A program made the position numbers and the translations under genes. From CAITWD01 sp963842065 (GTDB lineage Bacteria; Actinomycetota; Thermoleophilia; Miltoncostaeales; Miltoncostaeaceae), in NCBI GenBank assembly GCA_963842065.1, contig CAWJEW010000002.1, positions 434,001 through 498,000 of the forward strand: DNA of 64,000 bases, read 5' to 3'. A model generated the notes under the pieces. That model was not told the origin of the DNA and searched no databases. It saw only the letters and a list, made by a program, of their open reading frames with translations. Shown here in pieces: positions 18,863-27,941 of this stretch (its first letter is position 1; every line of letters starts with the position of its first letter).

Positions 18863-19704
18863 GAGAGCTCACTACGGCCGCCGCGCCGAAATCCACCCGG
18901 CCTTCGTCGCCGTAGCCTGCTGCCTCGTCTGGTACCGACGACTGCAGAACTCATCGTCAAAGGAGTGCGACGACGGCTTGCTTCCCGTGACATGATCGGG
19001 CCGCTAGGTCATGAGCGACTCCCCGGGCGAGAAGGGGCCTTTGGTGTCCGTGACCTCTTGATTTCGCACTCGTCCGCGTTTCTGGGGGTCGCGCCCAGAC
19101 CGTAGATCCGTCGGCGCGGTCTCGACCGTCGCCGCCACGACCTCCTGCACGGATCGTCACGGGGCCGTCCCTGCACCGCGCCGGCGCTGGCGGCGCTCTT
19201 TCGCCAGGAGCGCGCCAAAGGGATCGGTCCCACCATCTGATATTTCCCGTCAAAGAATGTGCTACTGCTGGCGACGCCGCAGGCTCGAACTGGTCCTCCC
19301 CACGCGAGCCTGCGCTCGGTGCCCCTCTGGTCGCGTTCGGGTGAAACCACCGAGCGGGGGCCGCGTGAGACGCCAACGTGCGACCTTTGGCTCCGGAGGC
19401 CAATTCTTCCGTGAACTGCTGGGAACTGTAGGGGGCGAAACCGCCTCCGTTACGGTGTTTTGGACCGACGGCGATCACTGTGGGTCACCAGGGTTCACAA
19501 CCTGGTGTGCCCATCGTGTGCCCATGGCGGACGCATGGCTCGACGAGTACGCGGCCTCTCGAGAGGCGCTCGCGGCTCCTGGTAGGAGTTCGTCCGCTGA
19601 CGACGGCTAGGGGGAGCCGGTTTCTACCCCGGTGGGTATAGCCGCCCAGCGGAGACCTTGCATGGGCTGCAAGATCTCCGCGGCCGCCTGGGCATGCGGT
19701 GGCC
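18863..19704. other. Accessory-DNA gap with a hairpin and tRNA-like scrap
   Basis: No gene supported. At 19486-19509 there is a CACCAGG/CCTGGTG hairpin around TTCACAA that weakly resembles a tRNA T-arm, followed by a tandem of TGTGCCCAT. A strong hairpin at 19649-19681 is listed separately. Open frames on both strands lack recognisable domains. The region begins the scarred accessory stretch that runs to about 25.4 kb. Confidence 0.35.
19649..19681 (-). terminator. Hairpin downstream of 19705-19944 gene
   Basis: GCGGAGACCTTGCA and TGCAAGATCTCCGC form a 14-bp stem with one mismatch and a 5-base loop. It starts 24 bases after the stop codon of the minus-strand gene at 19705-19944. There is no U-run, so it would be an atypical terminator or a transcript-stabilising hairpin. 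Confidence 0.5.
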
Positions 19705-19944
19705 CTACGCACGGTCGTCATCGATCCTCGTGAGTATGAGTTCGATGTCATCGATGGTCAGACCGTCGACTCGGACGCCGGAAAGCCTACCCTCGATCGA
19801 GCCCGCCTTGACAAGCCAGTAGAGCCCGTAGTCGAGCGCGCGCGGATCGCGGCGGCGGCTCCTTTGCAACCGCAGTCCTCGGCGAGCAGCCATCCTTCGC
19901 AGCCGATTCTCGCGGATCGCGCCGGCCCCCGCGGCGGCCGGCAT
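19705..19944 (-). CDS. Small protein of mobile-element type
   Basis: The 79-aa protein begins with a basic, Arg-rich half (IRENRLRRMAARRGLRLQRS, RRRDPRALDYG) and ends with an acidic half (GLTIDDIELILTRI). The same RLRRMA...RRRDPRALDYGLYWLV pattern is common in small proteins next to actinobacterial phage or integrative-element genes, where it probably contacts DNA; no function is proven. The ATG at 19944 has GGGGAGG six bases upstream. A strong hairpin follows the stop. Its presence supports a mobile origin for this stretch. Confidence 0.7.
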   Translation of the reverse strand: MPAAAGAGAIRENRLRRMAARRGLRLQRSRRRDPRALDYGLYWLVKAGSIEGRLSGVRVDGLTIDDIELILTRIDDDRA

Positions 19945-20138
19945 CAGCCCACCTCCCCTGGTCGGTCACCGGGCGTCGGGTCGCCGTCCAAGTCTATGAC
20001 CTGAAGCGTGCCCGCAGCGATGCTGGAAGGTGTGCGGTATGCCCGGGCTCACGCGTCCCGCCGAAGGTCTCGGCAAGATGTCCACCGAAAGTGGTCGACA
20101 GGCCAGACACCCGGTGCCGTTCCTGGCAAGCTGGACCT

Positions 20139-20954
20139 GTGTCCACCGAGGAGCCCCGAGAGCCGGAACCAGTGGCCTTCTTGTGCGGCTTCCTGCGGGC
20201 CGTTCTCGATGTCAGCAAGCCGCTGACCCGCGCTCGTACGAGCGACCTAACCGAGGCTGTCGTCTTGGGCACCTTGATGCGGGCACGCGAGCTCGCCGCG
20301 GGAGTGGTCAGCGAGCTCAAAGCCGGACGTGGGCGGAACGCCATGCCCCTGGCGCGGCATCTGTTCGAGGAGTACCTGGTCCTGAGCTACATCCTCGACG
20401 ATCCCGCGCCGCGCTTGGACCAGTACCGGGCCTCCGAGGCAGAGTCCCGTTTGGACTGGGCGCGCACGGGCGACCTGCTCGATCACATGCCTCCGGAGCA
20501 GTTGGAGATGCTGGAGGGCATCGAGGCGGCTGGCACGGTCAAGCAGCAGGCCGCGGCTGAGGGCGCCGGGCACGCCGTCCGGCCGAGCGACCGGGGCACC
20601 TTGCCCGGCACGTTCAGGTCGATCGCGTACGCGGTGGGCGCCCAGGCGGACTACCGGTTCTTCTATGCCGGGGTAAGCCGATATTCGCACCCCACCCTGT
20701 CGAACGCGTCGGCGTATGTGTCGATCGACGACGCCGGACGCTTCTCCGCCCGCAGCGACGCGCCCGATCCGCCCCTGTTGGGACCGGCGGGAGTCTTCGC
20801 TATGGAGTCCCTTGTGCGCCTTATCCGGCGAGTGAGCCCGACCCTGGGGAACGACCCGATCGTTGACTCGGCCCTGGAGGAGATGGTGGCCGAGTACAAC
20901 GCGCGCATGACCGTGCGGCCGATTCCGGGCCTACCGCCGCGCAAGCCCCTCTGA
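20139..20954 (+). CDS. DUF5677-like (possibly HEPN-fold) hypothetical protein
   Basis: About 271 aa, mostly alpha-helical. ARHLFEEYLVLSYILDD and YAGVSRYSHPTLSNASAYV recall DUF5677-type proteins, where an R...H and Y..H arrangement has been likened to HEPN nuclease folds; here R and H occur but no clear RxxxxH motif is seen. Codons are less biased than in the respiratory genes. It lies in accessory DNA between two mobile-element remnants. The GTG at 20139 begins a sensible N-terminus; an ATG at 20091 in frame is possible. It could be a defence or toxin-type gene but I cannot show that. Confidence 0.6.
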   Translation: MSTEEPREPEPVAFLCGFLRAVLDVSKPLTRARTSDLTEAVVLGTLMRARELAAGVVSELKAGRGRNAMPLARHLFEEYLVLSYILDDPAPRLDQYRASEAESRLDWARTGDLLDHMPPEQLEMLEGIEAAGTVKQQAAAEGAGHAVRPSDRGTLPGTFRSIAYAVGAQADYRFFYAGVSRYSHPTLSNASAYVSIDDAGRFSARSDAPDPPLLGPAGVFAMESLVRLIRRVSPTLGNDPIVDSALEEMVAEYNARMTVRPIPGLPPRKPL

Positions 20955-21077
20955 TCCAGAATCCGCGACCCTTGGCCCCGGAGGCCGACGGTGCAGGGGC
21001 TTTGCGGGATGATGGGGGATACCGACTTCCCGGATTAGCAGGGTATTTGGTCCGGCGCCAGCCCCCGTGTGGCCATG

Positions 21078-21109
21078 CTGGGTTGCGACGGATTTGCGAC
21101 GGGCGCCGT
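21078..21109 (+). repeat. 32-bp direct repeat, right copy (possible att scar)
   Basis: This is the partner of 5-36 (29 of 32 identical). The two copies bracket 21 kb holding the formate dehydrogenase, nitrate reductase and cofactor genes. A degenerate integrase starts about 0.7 kb to the right. Confidence 0.45.
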
Positions 21110-21241
21110 GCCGAATCGCAGCACCCTCCGCTTGCGGGGTCGGGAACCGACGAGCACAGACCGCAAGTCGGACGGTGCGTGATAGTAGGTTCATCGATGA
21201 CGAGCTCAGCGTGTGACCTTCATACCATCGAAAGGACCACC

Positions 21242-21580
21242 ATGACCGACGCACCCTCAGAGAACCCCGTCCTCGACACCATCGCCGCGATGACCGCCGA
21301 GTCGGTCGCCCGGTGCGGCCTCGACGCCAACTCGCTGGTCGCCGCGCGCATTGCCGCACTCGCGGCCGTCGGTGCACCCACCGCCTCGTACGTGCTCCAC
21401 GTCGGCCCGGCGATGGACGCCGGGGTGACGATCGAGCAGGTTCAAGACATCTTGGTCGCGGTCGCGCCGATCATCGGCACGCCGCGGACTCTGTCCGCCG
21501 CCACGAAGATCACGAAGGCGCTGGGAGTCGTCATCGTCGCGCTCGAAGCGGAGCTTGAGGCAGAAGAGGACGCGCAGTAG
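21242..21580 (+). CDS. Carboxymuconolactone-decarboxylase-like (AhpD-fold) protein
   Basis: The 112-aa protein resembles the CMD/AhpD family: LVAARIAALAAVGAPTASYV then GVTIEQVQDILVAVAPIIGT. The CxxC-x2-H peroxidase motif of AhpD is absent; the single Cys is in ARCGLD. Many actinobacteria encode this non-redox variant, of unknown function. The ATG at 21242 has AAAGGA six bases upstream. It stands alone between the HEPN-like gene and the integrase remnant. Confidence 0.8.
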   Translation: MTDAPSENPVLDTIAAMTAESVARCGLDANSLVAARIAALAAVGAPTASYVLHVGPAMDAGVTIEQVQDILVAVAPIIGTPRTLSAATKITKALGVVIVALEAELEAEEDAQ

Positions 21581-21840
21581 GAGGACTGACGGGCGGCTCG
21601 CTCGAACGGGGAGCGAGCGAGCCGCAAGGCCGTTGCCTGGGCTCTGTGCCCTTCCCGCGACGGGGTGGTGCTCGCCGTGGCAATCGTCGAGGCGTTCGCC
21701 GACCGCGTGCCGCTCACTTCGCCATCCCCGTCGTTGAGGGTCGGGCGGCTGCGGTCGGCTGGGTCTGGCCGCAGTCACGGGGGGACCAAGGCGCGATCGC
21801 TCGCCTGCGCGCGTGTGAGCAGCCGTGCATCCGTGCGGCA

Positions 21841-22062
21841 GTTGACGAATTGGGCACGCCGCTCGTGTCGCTCCGCGGCCTTCGTCTTACTGCCGCGTCG
21901 ATCATGCTTGGAACAGGTCGCCCGCTGCTGATCGTGTCCCGCCAACTGGGTCACGCGAACCCGAATGTGGTCGTCGCGAGTTGCGCTCACCTGCCGTCCG
22001 ATGCCCGGCTCGACATGGCCGCGAATGCATTCGATCACGACCGACACGGTGCGGGAGCCGGT
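21841..22062 (+). pseudogene. Tyrosine recombinase C-terminal remnant
   Basis: LRLTAASIMLGTGRPLLIVS and RQLGHANPNVVVASCAHL match the end of phage-type integrases (DLRHTAAS..., LGHANP..., STYAHL). The catalytic residues are damaged: the His of the HxxR box is Arg and the nucleophile Tyr is Cys. No N-terminal domain remains in any frame upstream. The fragment continues to about FDHDRHGA. It marks a decayed integrative element and fits the 32-bp repeat nearby. Confidence 0.75.
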
Positions 22063-22443
22063 GGGCGGATCGATACCGACGCCGAAGAACCCTTATACGG
22101 GCTGGGATCTCACCGATACTGTGTGACGCCTCGTGAGCGGCAGGTCAGGGTTCGAGTCGCCTCTTCGGCGCACGGACGATCCCTGGAGCGGGCAGGGGTC
22201 GTCTTCTGTGCGACGGCGGCGGCCGCGAACGCCAAGAGGCGTCGAAATGCGTCCGAATTTGTTGGGGGATCGTCGACGACGTTGCGGGAACCGAATCCCG
22301 CCGGCGCTGCCGGCCTCGCGAGGGAATCGGGGGACCCCAATCAGCACGACCCCGAACCCCTCGCGCCGCCTGACACAGTGTCTGCGGCAGGTTCTGCGAC
22401 GCGGACCAGTGCCCGGGAGCGCACGTGCGATGCCGGCGGCGAA

Positions 22444-22608
22444 CTACCGCCTTCGGGGAATGAGGGCGCCGAGGATCCAAAACAGTGGGATAAAGATGCC
22501 CACGATGAACATCACCCAGTGCCCGCGGCGCAGCGTGCGGAGTCCAAGCCAGATGAGCAACACCACGTAGATCACGGCCAGAATTACCCCCAAAATGCCC
22601 GAACTCAC
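22444..22608 (-). CDS. Small two-helix membrane protein
   Basis: The 54-aa protein consists of two hydrophobic helices (ILGVILAVIYVVLLIWLGL and VMFIVGIFIPLFWILGALI) joined by RTLRRGHW, ending in PRRR. This hairpin resembles PLDc_N or superinfection-immunity-like small membrane proteins. The GTG at 22608 is preferred because AAAGGA lies upstream at the right distance; the longer frame upstream is arginine-rich noise. Function unknown. Confidence 0.7.
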   Translation of the reverse strand: MSSGILGVILAVIYVVLLIWLGLRTLRRGHWVMFIVGIFIPLFWILGALIPRRR

Positions 22609-22922
22609 CTCGTAGGTCCTTTCTCTCGCCGCGCGGGCCGCCGCTCCCCGGGGCCCTGGCGTGGTCATTACCAGCCCGGCGTGCATGCGGTCGCCCCACA
22701 CCGTATGGGCGGGTCGGGTGATCGTACCGCAGGCGCTCTCCGAGGCCGCGTGATGGGCCGCTGATTTTGTTGACCTGCGCATGGGCGCCGACCGCCCAAC
22801 GACGCGAAGGAATCGGGTTCTCGAGCGGTTGGGTCGCCTCCCGGGGGAATCAGGCGAGCCTTTGCTCGGCCTCCAGCAGACGACGTCGACGTTCGAGGTG
22901 TCCGTGGACTCGCGCCGACCGG

Positions 22923-23477
22923 CCAGGATCCGAGCGGCGACCCCGAGGCAGGAAATCGCGCGACGCGACCATCCGATCCGTCGACGATGAAGACACCGCC
23001 GGAGGCGGGCGCCACGGCAATCGCTCGGGGATCCTGGGGCTGCCTCGGCCCCTGACCTCGAGATCCCGATGGTGTGATGAACGCACCGTCGGCCGTGCAT
23101 TCGGCGACGCGACCCTCGCGGCGTTCGGTGACGGCCCCGGACAGTGTGTTGACGGCCATCATGTCCGCATCGGACGGTTCGGGATCGCTGAACACCGCCA
23201 CGTGGCGCCGGGCGGTCGCAAATGCCTCGAGGTCCGCGCCCGGGCCGCCGACGATGCGGCGGTTGGTCGGGTCGCAGGCGATCCCCTCGGCGATCCCATC
23301 GCTGCCGGTCGCCGTCCCGACCGCGGCGACGTCATACGGGCGCACAGGCGGCGTGCAGCGGCGGATCATGGGAACTGCTATGTCGAGGGACGCGGCGAGG
23401 TTGTCGAGCGCGACGGCGGCGGCAACGCGTCGCGCGCCGTGTCGATGACCGGTCGATGCCACGATCAGACGCCCCGT
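22923..23477 (-). pseudogene. NHL/beta-propeller remnant
   Basis: DPRAIAVAPASGGVFIVDGS followed by DGRVARFPASGSPLGSW is a clear NHL-type repeat, and upstream segments (HVAVFSDPEP, GRVAECTADGAF, GIACDPTNRRIV) look like two more decayed blades. No start codon with ribosome site, no signal peptide and arginine-rich noise on either side; the frame continues past the recognisable part. I read it as a fragment of a secreted propeller protein. Confidence 0.45.
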
Positions 23478-23659
23478 CGGTTGCGGGGATGCCGCACTCG
23501 GTCGGGTCGCCGCGGGTGCCCAGCGTCGGACGCCGGCGTCGTTTCCGGGCATAGTTGCGGTGTGTCCGTGGAGACCTCGGCAGCGCGCATCCCAGACGGG
23601 GCGATCCCGGCGCCGACGACATCGTGCGCCCCACCCGTCGCCGGCGCGAACGCACCCAC

Positions 23660-24745
23660 ATGCGGTTGCGCATGACGGCGCGCGGCGGCGGTGAGTCGGG
23701 GGGCGGCATCCTGCGCATGCGTCGTTCGGCCTGGATTCGCTACGCGATCGGGCTGGTGGTTGCGGGCCTGCTCGTCTATGCGGTCGTCGTCGCAAGCGGC
23801 GGCCTGGAACAGGCAGTCGACGAGCTCGGCCACGCGTCGCTCGGCTGGCTTCCCGTCGGGCTGTTGTTGGAGATGTGCTGCTACGCGCTGATCGGCGTGA
23901 TGCTGCGCATGCTTCGCGGCGAGCACCGCACCCTGCGGTGGGGGACGACGGTGCGCGTGGCGCTGGTGCTGTGGGGCCTGGGCGGTTTGCTGCCGGCATC
24001 ACCGGCCGAGGGCATCGCGATGTCGTCGGCAGAGCTGCGCCGCCGCGGCGTCCCCCGGGGCGAGTCGATCACGATGTTCGTCGTGGCCGGCTGGTTCCAG
24101 TTCTGGGCGCTCGCCCTCACCGCCGCCGCCGCCGCCGCCGTGGTCAGCATCGTGGGGCACACCGACGCGGCCGATGGCGACCGTCTCGCGGTCGCCGCCG
24201 TTGTCCTTGTGGCGGTGACGCTGGCCGTGATCGGTCTCGCGCGACGGCCCGTCACCGGGGGGTACATCTGGGCCGCCACCTGGTGGCTGCCCCGCCACCG
24301 CGGGATGACCCGCGCCGAGTTGCATGCGGCGGGGATCGATGCGCATGCGCGGCTGTCCCGGCTGCTTGGTGACGGTGGCCGTCGCGTGCGGCTCGGTGTG
24401 GCGGCGGCCGGCACCTGGGTGGCCGACGCGGCGTGCCTGTGGACCGCCCTGCATGCCGTGCATGTCCACATCCATTTCAGCACCGTCGTTGTCGCGTATG
24501 TCATCGGCATCGTTGCCTCTTGGGTACCGCTGCTGCCCGGCGGGATCGGCGCGGTCGAGGCCGCGGTGCCAGCCGCGCTGCACCACTTCGGGGTCCCACT
24601 GACGGTCGGGCTGGCCGGCACGCTGCTGTGGCGCGGGTTCTCCCTATTCTTGCCGGCGCTGGGTGGCGTGCTCGCCTACCTGAGCCTGCGGTCGGAGAAT
24701 CCTCGGTCAGGTGAGGGGCTGGCGGATCCTGCGGCGCCGGGCTGA
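23660..24745 (+). CDS. Lysylphosphatidylglycerol-synthase-TM (UPF0104) membrane protein
   Basis: The ~361-aa protein has about eight membrane helices and resembles the flippase-like domain of MprF/AglD (LPG_synthase_TM): LVLWGLGGLLPASPAEGIAM and the paired LLPGGIGAVEAAVPAALHHF motif near the C-terminus are typical. The aminoacyl-transferase domain is absent. Such stand-alone domains are thought to move lipid-linked substrates across the membrane. Start is uncertain: ATG at 23660, 23672 or 23717; no ribosome site stands out. The central part has an Ala-rich run. Confidence 0.8.
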   Translation: MRLRMTARGGGESGGGILRMRRSAWIRYAIGLVVAGLLVYAVVVASGGLEQAVDELGHASLGWLPVGLLLEMCCYALIGVMLRMLRGEHRTLRWGTTVRVALVLWGLGGLLPASPAEGIAMSSAELRRRGVPRGESITMFVVAGWFQFWALALTAAAAAAVVSIVGHTDAADGDRLAVAAVVLVAVTLAVIGLARRPVTGGYIWAATWWLPRHRGMTRAELHAAGIDAHARLSRLLGDGGRRVRLGVAAAGTWVADAACLWTALHAVHVHIHFSTVVVAYVIGIVASWVPLLPGGIGAVEAAVPAALHHFGVPLTVGLAGTLLWRGFSLFLPALGGVLAYLSLRSENPRSGEGLADPAAPG

Positions 24746-24790
24746 GCGGGCGTCCGGGTTGGCGGGGATCCGCACCCTGATTTCGTCCGC

Positions 24791-25345
24791 TCACCGTACC
24801 GCGCCCGCCCCGGCGAACCGGGGATCAACCGACCGGAGCGGCCGCCTGCGGCCTCGCGCCGCGGACGACGATCGTCTCGGTGGGCGGGGCACCTTGCCGC
24901 GCAGCCCCGACACGATCGCACCGAGGACGGAGATCCCGCAGAGAATCCACAGCGCGAGGTGCATGCCGCTCATGAACGGGTCGAGCTTCGAGGCCGAAAG
25001 GCCTGTGATCAGCCCGGAGGAGATCGAGAACGGCAGCTTGTCGGGAGCCACCACCGTCACGATCATGAGCATCAGGGCAATTGAGATCACCGCGCCGGTG
25101 TCCTGGACCATGACCCGGGTCCCTGACGCGATCCCGCGGCGCCAGGGCGGCACAGCGGCCATCATGGCGCTCATCTTGGGCGAGTTGAACGTCCCCGAGC
25201 CGACGCCGACGATCGTGAGCCACAGCGCCGACTGCCAGGAGGGGGAGTCGACCTGCAGGGTGGTCGTGCCGACGAGCCCCGCGGCAGAGATCAACATGCC
25301 CAGGACCAAGGGCAGGTGGGACCCGTGGCGATCGGCGCATGCAGC
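24791..25345 (-). pseudogene. Truncated MFS (DHA2) transporter, C-terminal piece
   Basis: Only the last four or so membrane helices of a 14-helix exporter remain: ADRHGSHLPLVLGMLISAAG, GSGTFNSPKMSAMMAAVPPW, RRGIASGTRVMVQDTGAVIS, and a final helix near SGMHLALWILCGISVLGAI. Upstream the frame becomes arginine-rich and has no N-terminal helices. The break lies close to the stop of the small gene at 25372. A complete relative of the same family is at 35448-37190. Confidence 0.7.
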
Positions 25346-25371
25346 GGCGGGCGGGTGACGCCGTACGGCTG

Positions 25372-25575
25372 CTAGTTGAGCGCGGCTCCGCTGGCGTCGG
25401 CGTCCGTCATGAGCTGGGTGACCACCATCAGATTGTCCCAAGCCTTCCGCTCGGCCTGGTCCCAGCTCGCGTCGCTGGCGAAGTTGGCGCGCCCGCGCGA
25501 GATCGCCAGGTAGTCCGAGGTGGCCCGGGCCAGTTGCTGCTCGTTTGGGACGTTCGTGGTGACTGTCGCATTCAT
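25372..25575 (-). CDS. Small hypothetical protein (67 aa)
   Basis: The protein is helical and hydrophilic: QQLARATSDYLAISRGRANF, then SWDQAERKAWDNLMVVTQLM. No domain recognised. The ATG at 25575 has AAAGGA nine bases upstream, which makes it more likely real than chance. It ends 27 bases before the truncated MFS remnant on the same strand. Confidence 0.55.
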   Translation of the reverse strand: MNATVTTNVPNEQQLARATSDYLAISRGRANFASDASWDQAERKAWDNLMVVTQLMTDADASGAALN

Positions 25576-25930
25576 GTGCGGTGATCCTTTCGTGCCGGGC
25601 AGCGTGCCGCCCGTCGGTGCATCCAGCCGAGTGCGCACCGATATCCCGGCGGGTTGACAGGCAACGTGCCGGAGCGGAGGGCGCCCAACCGGTGAAGTGT
25701 TGCACCAAGTCCCGCGGCGCGCCCTGCGACGGCGCCCTCGTCACCGCTTGCCGGGCGACGCGCGCGCGGGTCGTGCACGATGCGGGGACAGCTCGAGAAG
25801 ATCTTCCCGGTAGATTTGTGGTGCGCCCGTTGCCGCGGGGGCGACCGGATCGCGGGAGTTTCAGCCCGCCGGCACCTCCGGCGCGTCGCGCGGGATTCCG
25901 GAAGCCAACTGTCGACGGGGGAGCCAACGC
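25576..25930. other. Intergenic region, nothing recognised
   Basis: About 355 bases between divergent genes at 25575 and 25931. No domain, RNA or strong hairpin was seen. It must contain promoters for both flanking genes. Confidence 0.4.
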
Positions 25931-26449
25931 GTGGCGCCGAGTGGCGGGTCATCAGACCATCCGGTGATTCGCGCACTCGCCTTGCGCGCCATCTCCGGCC
26001 GCCTCGTGTACGGGGCCGTCGTGATCCTTGCGACGCTGCTAGCCGTCGGCGTCGCCGGGCCCTCGGTCGTCGACGAGATCGGCGCGATCCTGCTCGCGAC
26101 GCTGGCGGTCGTCTTCGCGGAGTTCTATTCGGAGGTCGTCGGGGCGACGATCCGGCAACGTCGCTCGCTCACCGGCCAGGAGCTCGCGGCGATGGCCGCC
26201 GAGCTCGGCGCGCTCGTTTTTGCGGCCATTCCGCCGCTGTTGGTGACCGGCGGTGCGGCGATCGGGCTCTACACCCCCGATACCGCGATCTGGGTGTCGG
26301 TCTGGCTGTTGGTCGCGCTCTTGTTCGCCTTCGGGTTTGCGGCGGGCCGCGTCTCGGGGCGCTCGCTCGTTGGAAGCGCGATCGCGGCCGCGCTGTTGCT
26401 CTTGGTCGGCGTGGGGATCATCGTCGTCAAGCTCCTGGCGCTGCATTGA
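25931..26449 (+). CDS. Integral membrane protein of unknown function
   Basis: The 172-aa protein has about five hydrophobic helices: LVYGAVVILATLLAVGVAG, IGAILLATLAVVFAEFYSEV, ALVFAAIPPLLVTGGAAIGL, IWVSVWLLVALLFAFGFAAG and a last helix ending VVKLLALH. A short cytoplasmic loop holds RQRRSLTGQELA. No catalytic motif. The GTG at 25931 follows GGGGGAG with 7-base spacing. It converges on the G1 peptidase gene. Confidence 0.7.
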   Translation: MAPSGGSSDHPVIRALALRAISGRLVYGAVVILATLLAVGVAGPSVVDEIGAILLATLAVVFAEFYSEVVGATIRQRRSLTGQELAAMAAELGALVFAAIPPLLVTGGAAIGLYTPDTAIWVSVWLLVALLFAFGFAAGRVSGRSLVGSAIAAALLLLVGVGIIVVKLLALH

Positions 26450-26467
26450 CCTGGCCGGGTACTGTGG

Positions 26468-27658
26468 CTATGGCGCCGCCGCCGGCGTCGGACCGTAGGC
26501 GACGGTGAACCCGTTCGGATCCAACGCCGAGGGCGTCGAGATCTGGTTCCCGCCGCCGCCGACCATGAAAAGCTGGTCGAGCGACATCTCGACCCCGTTG
26601 ACGTTGAGTCCCGAGAACGTGATCGGTGCGAAATCGCCGAGCGTCGCGGTCTGTGACCCGATCGTGGGCGCTTCGACGATCCATTCCGCGGAGGTCGACG
26701 GACCCGTGTAGGTCTGCCGGGTGGTGTAGGACTGGCCGGTGGTGTTGTCGGTCAGGGTGATCTGCCAGCTCGCGCCGGAGACCTTGTGGACGTTGACCGT
26801 GATGCTGTCACCGACGTTGACGTTCATGGAGGGGATCGCGGTTTCCGGTGCGGGCAGCACTTCCCACCACGGCCAGACGGTCAGCTGTCCGTCGGCGTAT
26901 TCCTCATGGACCCCGGCCTGGATCAGGGAATCGTTCGAGACGCCGTCGATGCCGACCCATTCGCTGGTGTCGGATTCATACTGCGTGGGGCTGAGGCTCG
27001 GGACGGTGAACGTCCCGGTTGCGCTGGCGAATCCGGCCCCCTCGAATGCGTAGCCCGACCAGTTCGATGAGTAGCCCGGCATGACGCCGAGGATCGTCGG
27101 CGCGGGCGTGGCGACAAGGATGCGCTGGACGCCGATGACCTCCCCGTAGCGGTTGCGCGCCACGAAGCGGAACGTCCAGCTCCGGCCCGCGTTGGCCGGC
27201 ACGACGTGAAACGTGTACTCGCCGCGGCACCGGACCGGGGCCGGGTTCCGTCCGTGCCAGATGAGCGGCGTCGCTGCCAGCGTGCATTCTGTCGCCTGCG
27301 TCGACGCATAGTGGACGGTGACCGTTCCGCCGACCGCCGTCACCGTGGGCCGGGTCAGGCCGATCGCCGCGGTCTCGCACAGGCGCTCTCGTCGCCGCGC
27401 GGTGCGCCCGTGGGAACGCGTCGTGACCGTGACCGTCTTGCATGCCTTGGCCGACGGTGTCGCCGATGCGAACGACGCGACGCCCAAAGATCCCAGGACG
27501 GCGAGGATGCCGACGGCGACTGCCGGGACCCGAGTCCCCTTTGCACGAGTTCGGGCGCGACGCCGCCACGTCCCGATCCCGCGCAGCGCCCCCGAGGCGC
27601 CGATCGGGCGACGCTCGTGCGCGGGCGTTGTCTGGGGGGTCCTGATTCTGAACGTCAC
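26468..27658 (-). CDS. Secreted G1-family glutamic peptidase (eqolisin-like)
   Basis: The 396-aa protein has a long basic N-terminus, a signal/anchor (VPAVAVGILAVLGSLGVASF), an Ig-like domain (~100-185, with TVTVHYASTQATECTL) and a C-terminal eqolisin beta-sandwich (~195-390). The catalytic Gln and Glu of G1 peptidases correspond to Q247 in SLIQAGV and E325 in AEWIVEAP; NWSGYAFEG and SEWVGIDG are also conserved. Known members cut proteins at acidic pH outside the cell. The start is a GTG at 27658 with AGGA upstream. It is monocistronic. Confidence 0.85.
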   Translation of the reverse strand: MTFRIRTPQTTPAHERRPIGASGALRGIGTWRRRARTRAKGTRVPAVAVGILAVLGSLGVASFASATPSAKACKTVTVTTRSHGRTARRRERLCETAAIGLTRPTVTAVGGTVTVHYASTQATECTLAATPLIWHGRNPAPVRCRGEYTFHVVPANAGRSWTFRFVARNRYGEVIGVQRILVATPAPTILGVMPGYSSNWSGYAFEGAGFASATGTFTVPSLSPTQYESDTSEWVGIDGVSNDSLIQAGVHEEYADGQLTVWPWWEVLPAPETAIPSMNVNVGDSITVNVHKVSGASWQITLTDNTTGQSYTTRQTYTGPSTSAEWIVEAPTIGSQTATLGDFAPITFSGLNVNGVEMSLDQLFMVGGGGNQISTPSALDPNGFTVAYGPTPAAAP

Positions 27659-27941
27659 GGACGCGTCCTGTCGGGGTGCGTTGGTTCACCGTGGCTATCG
27701 GCAGCTTCCCGCCGCTCCCTGACGGTATGCGTTCGACCGGGACGTCCGGACGCGGGCCCGTCGATCCCGGAACGCTGGCGCGGGCGGGCAGGGGGGCCCG
27801 AGCTCGGACGCCCGTCGGGCGCGCCGGGGGGCTGTCCGGACCGGGGGTCGGTGCCCACGGCGGCGACACCCGCGCGCCAGCCACTCGGGTCCGCGCCGCG
27901 ATGCCGATGGGCCGACCCGCGCGCGCGGTCGTCGCGCCGGG

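Noticed and set aside
19482..19516. Possible tRNA 3'-end scrap (hairpin around TTCACAA)
   Set aside because: The T-loop has eight bases and no acceptor stem partner is found; the similarity could be chance.
22134..22172. Possible tRNA 3' fragment (GGTTCGAGTCGCC)
   Set aside because: The T-stem does not pair (CAGGG versus CGCCT) and no parent tRNA is in the window, so the call would rest on the TTCGAGT loop only.
22668..24002. 444-codon minus-strand frame taken as one gene
   Set aside because: Its upstream half is arginine-rich and opposite the LPG-synthase-TM gene; only 22923-23477 has propeller-like sequence, so that part alone is listed as a remnant.
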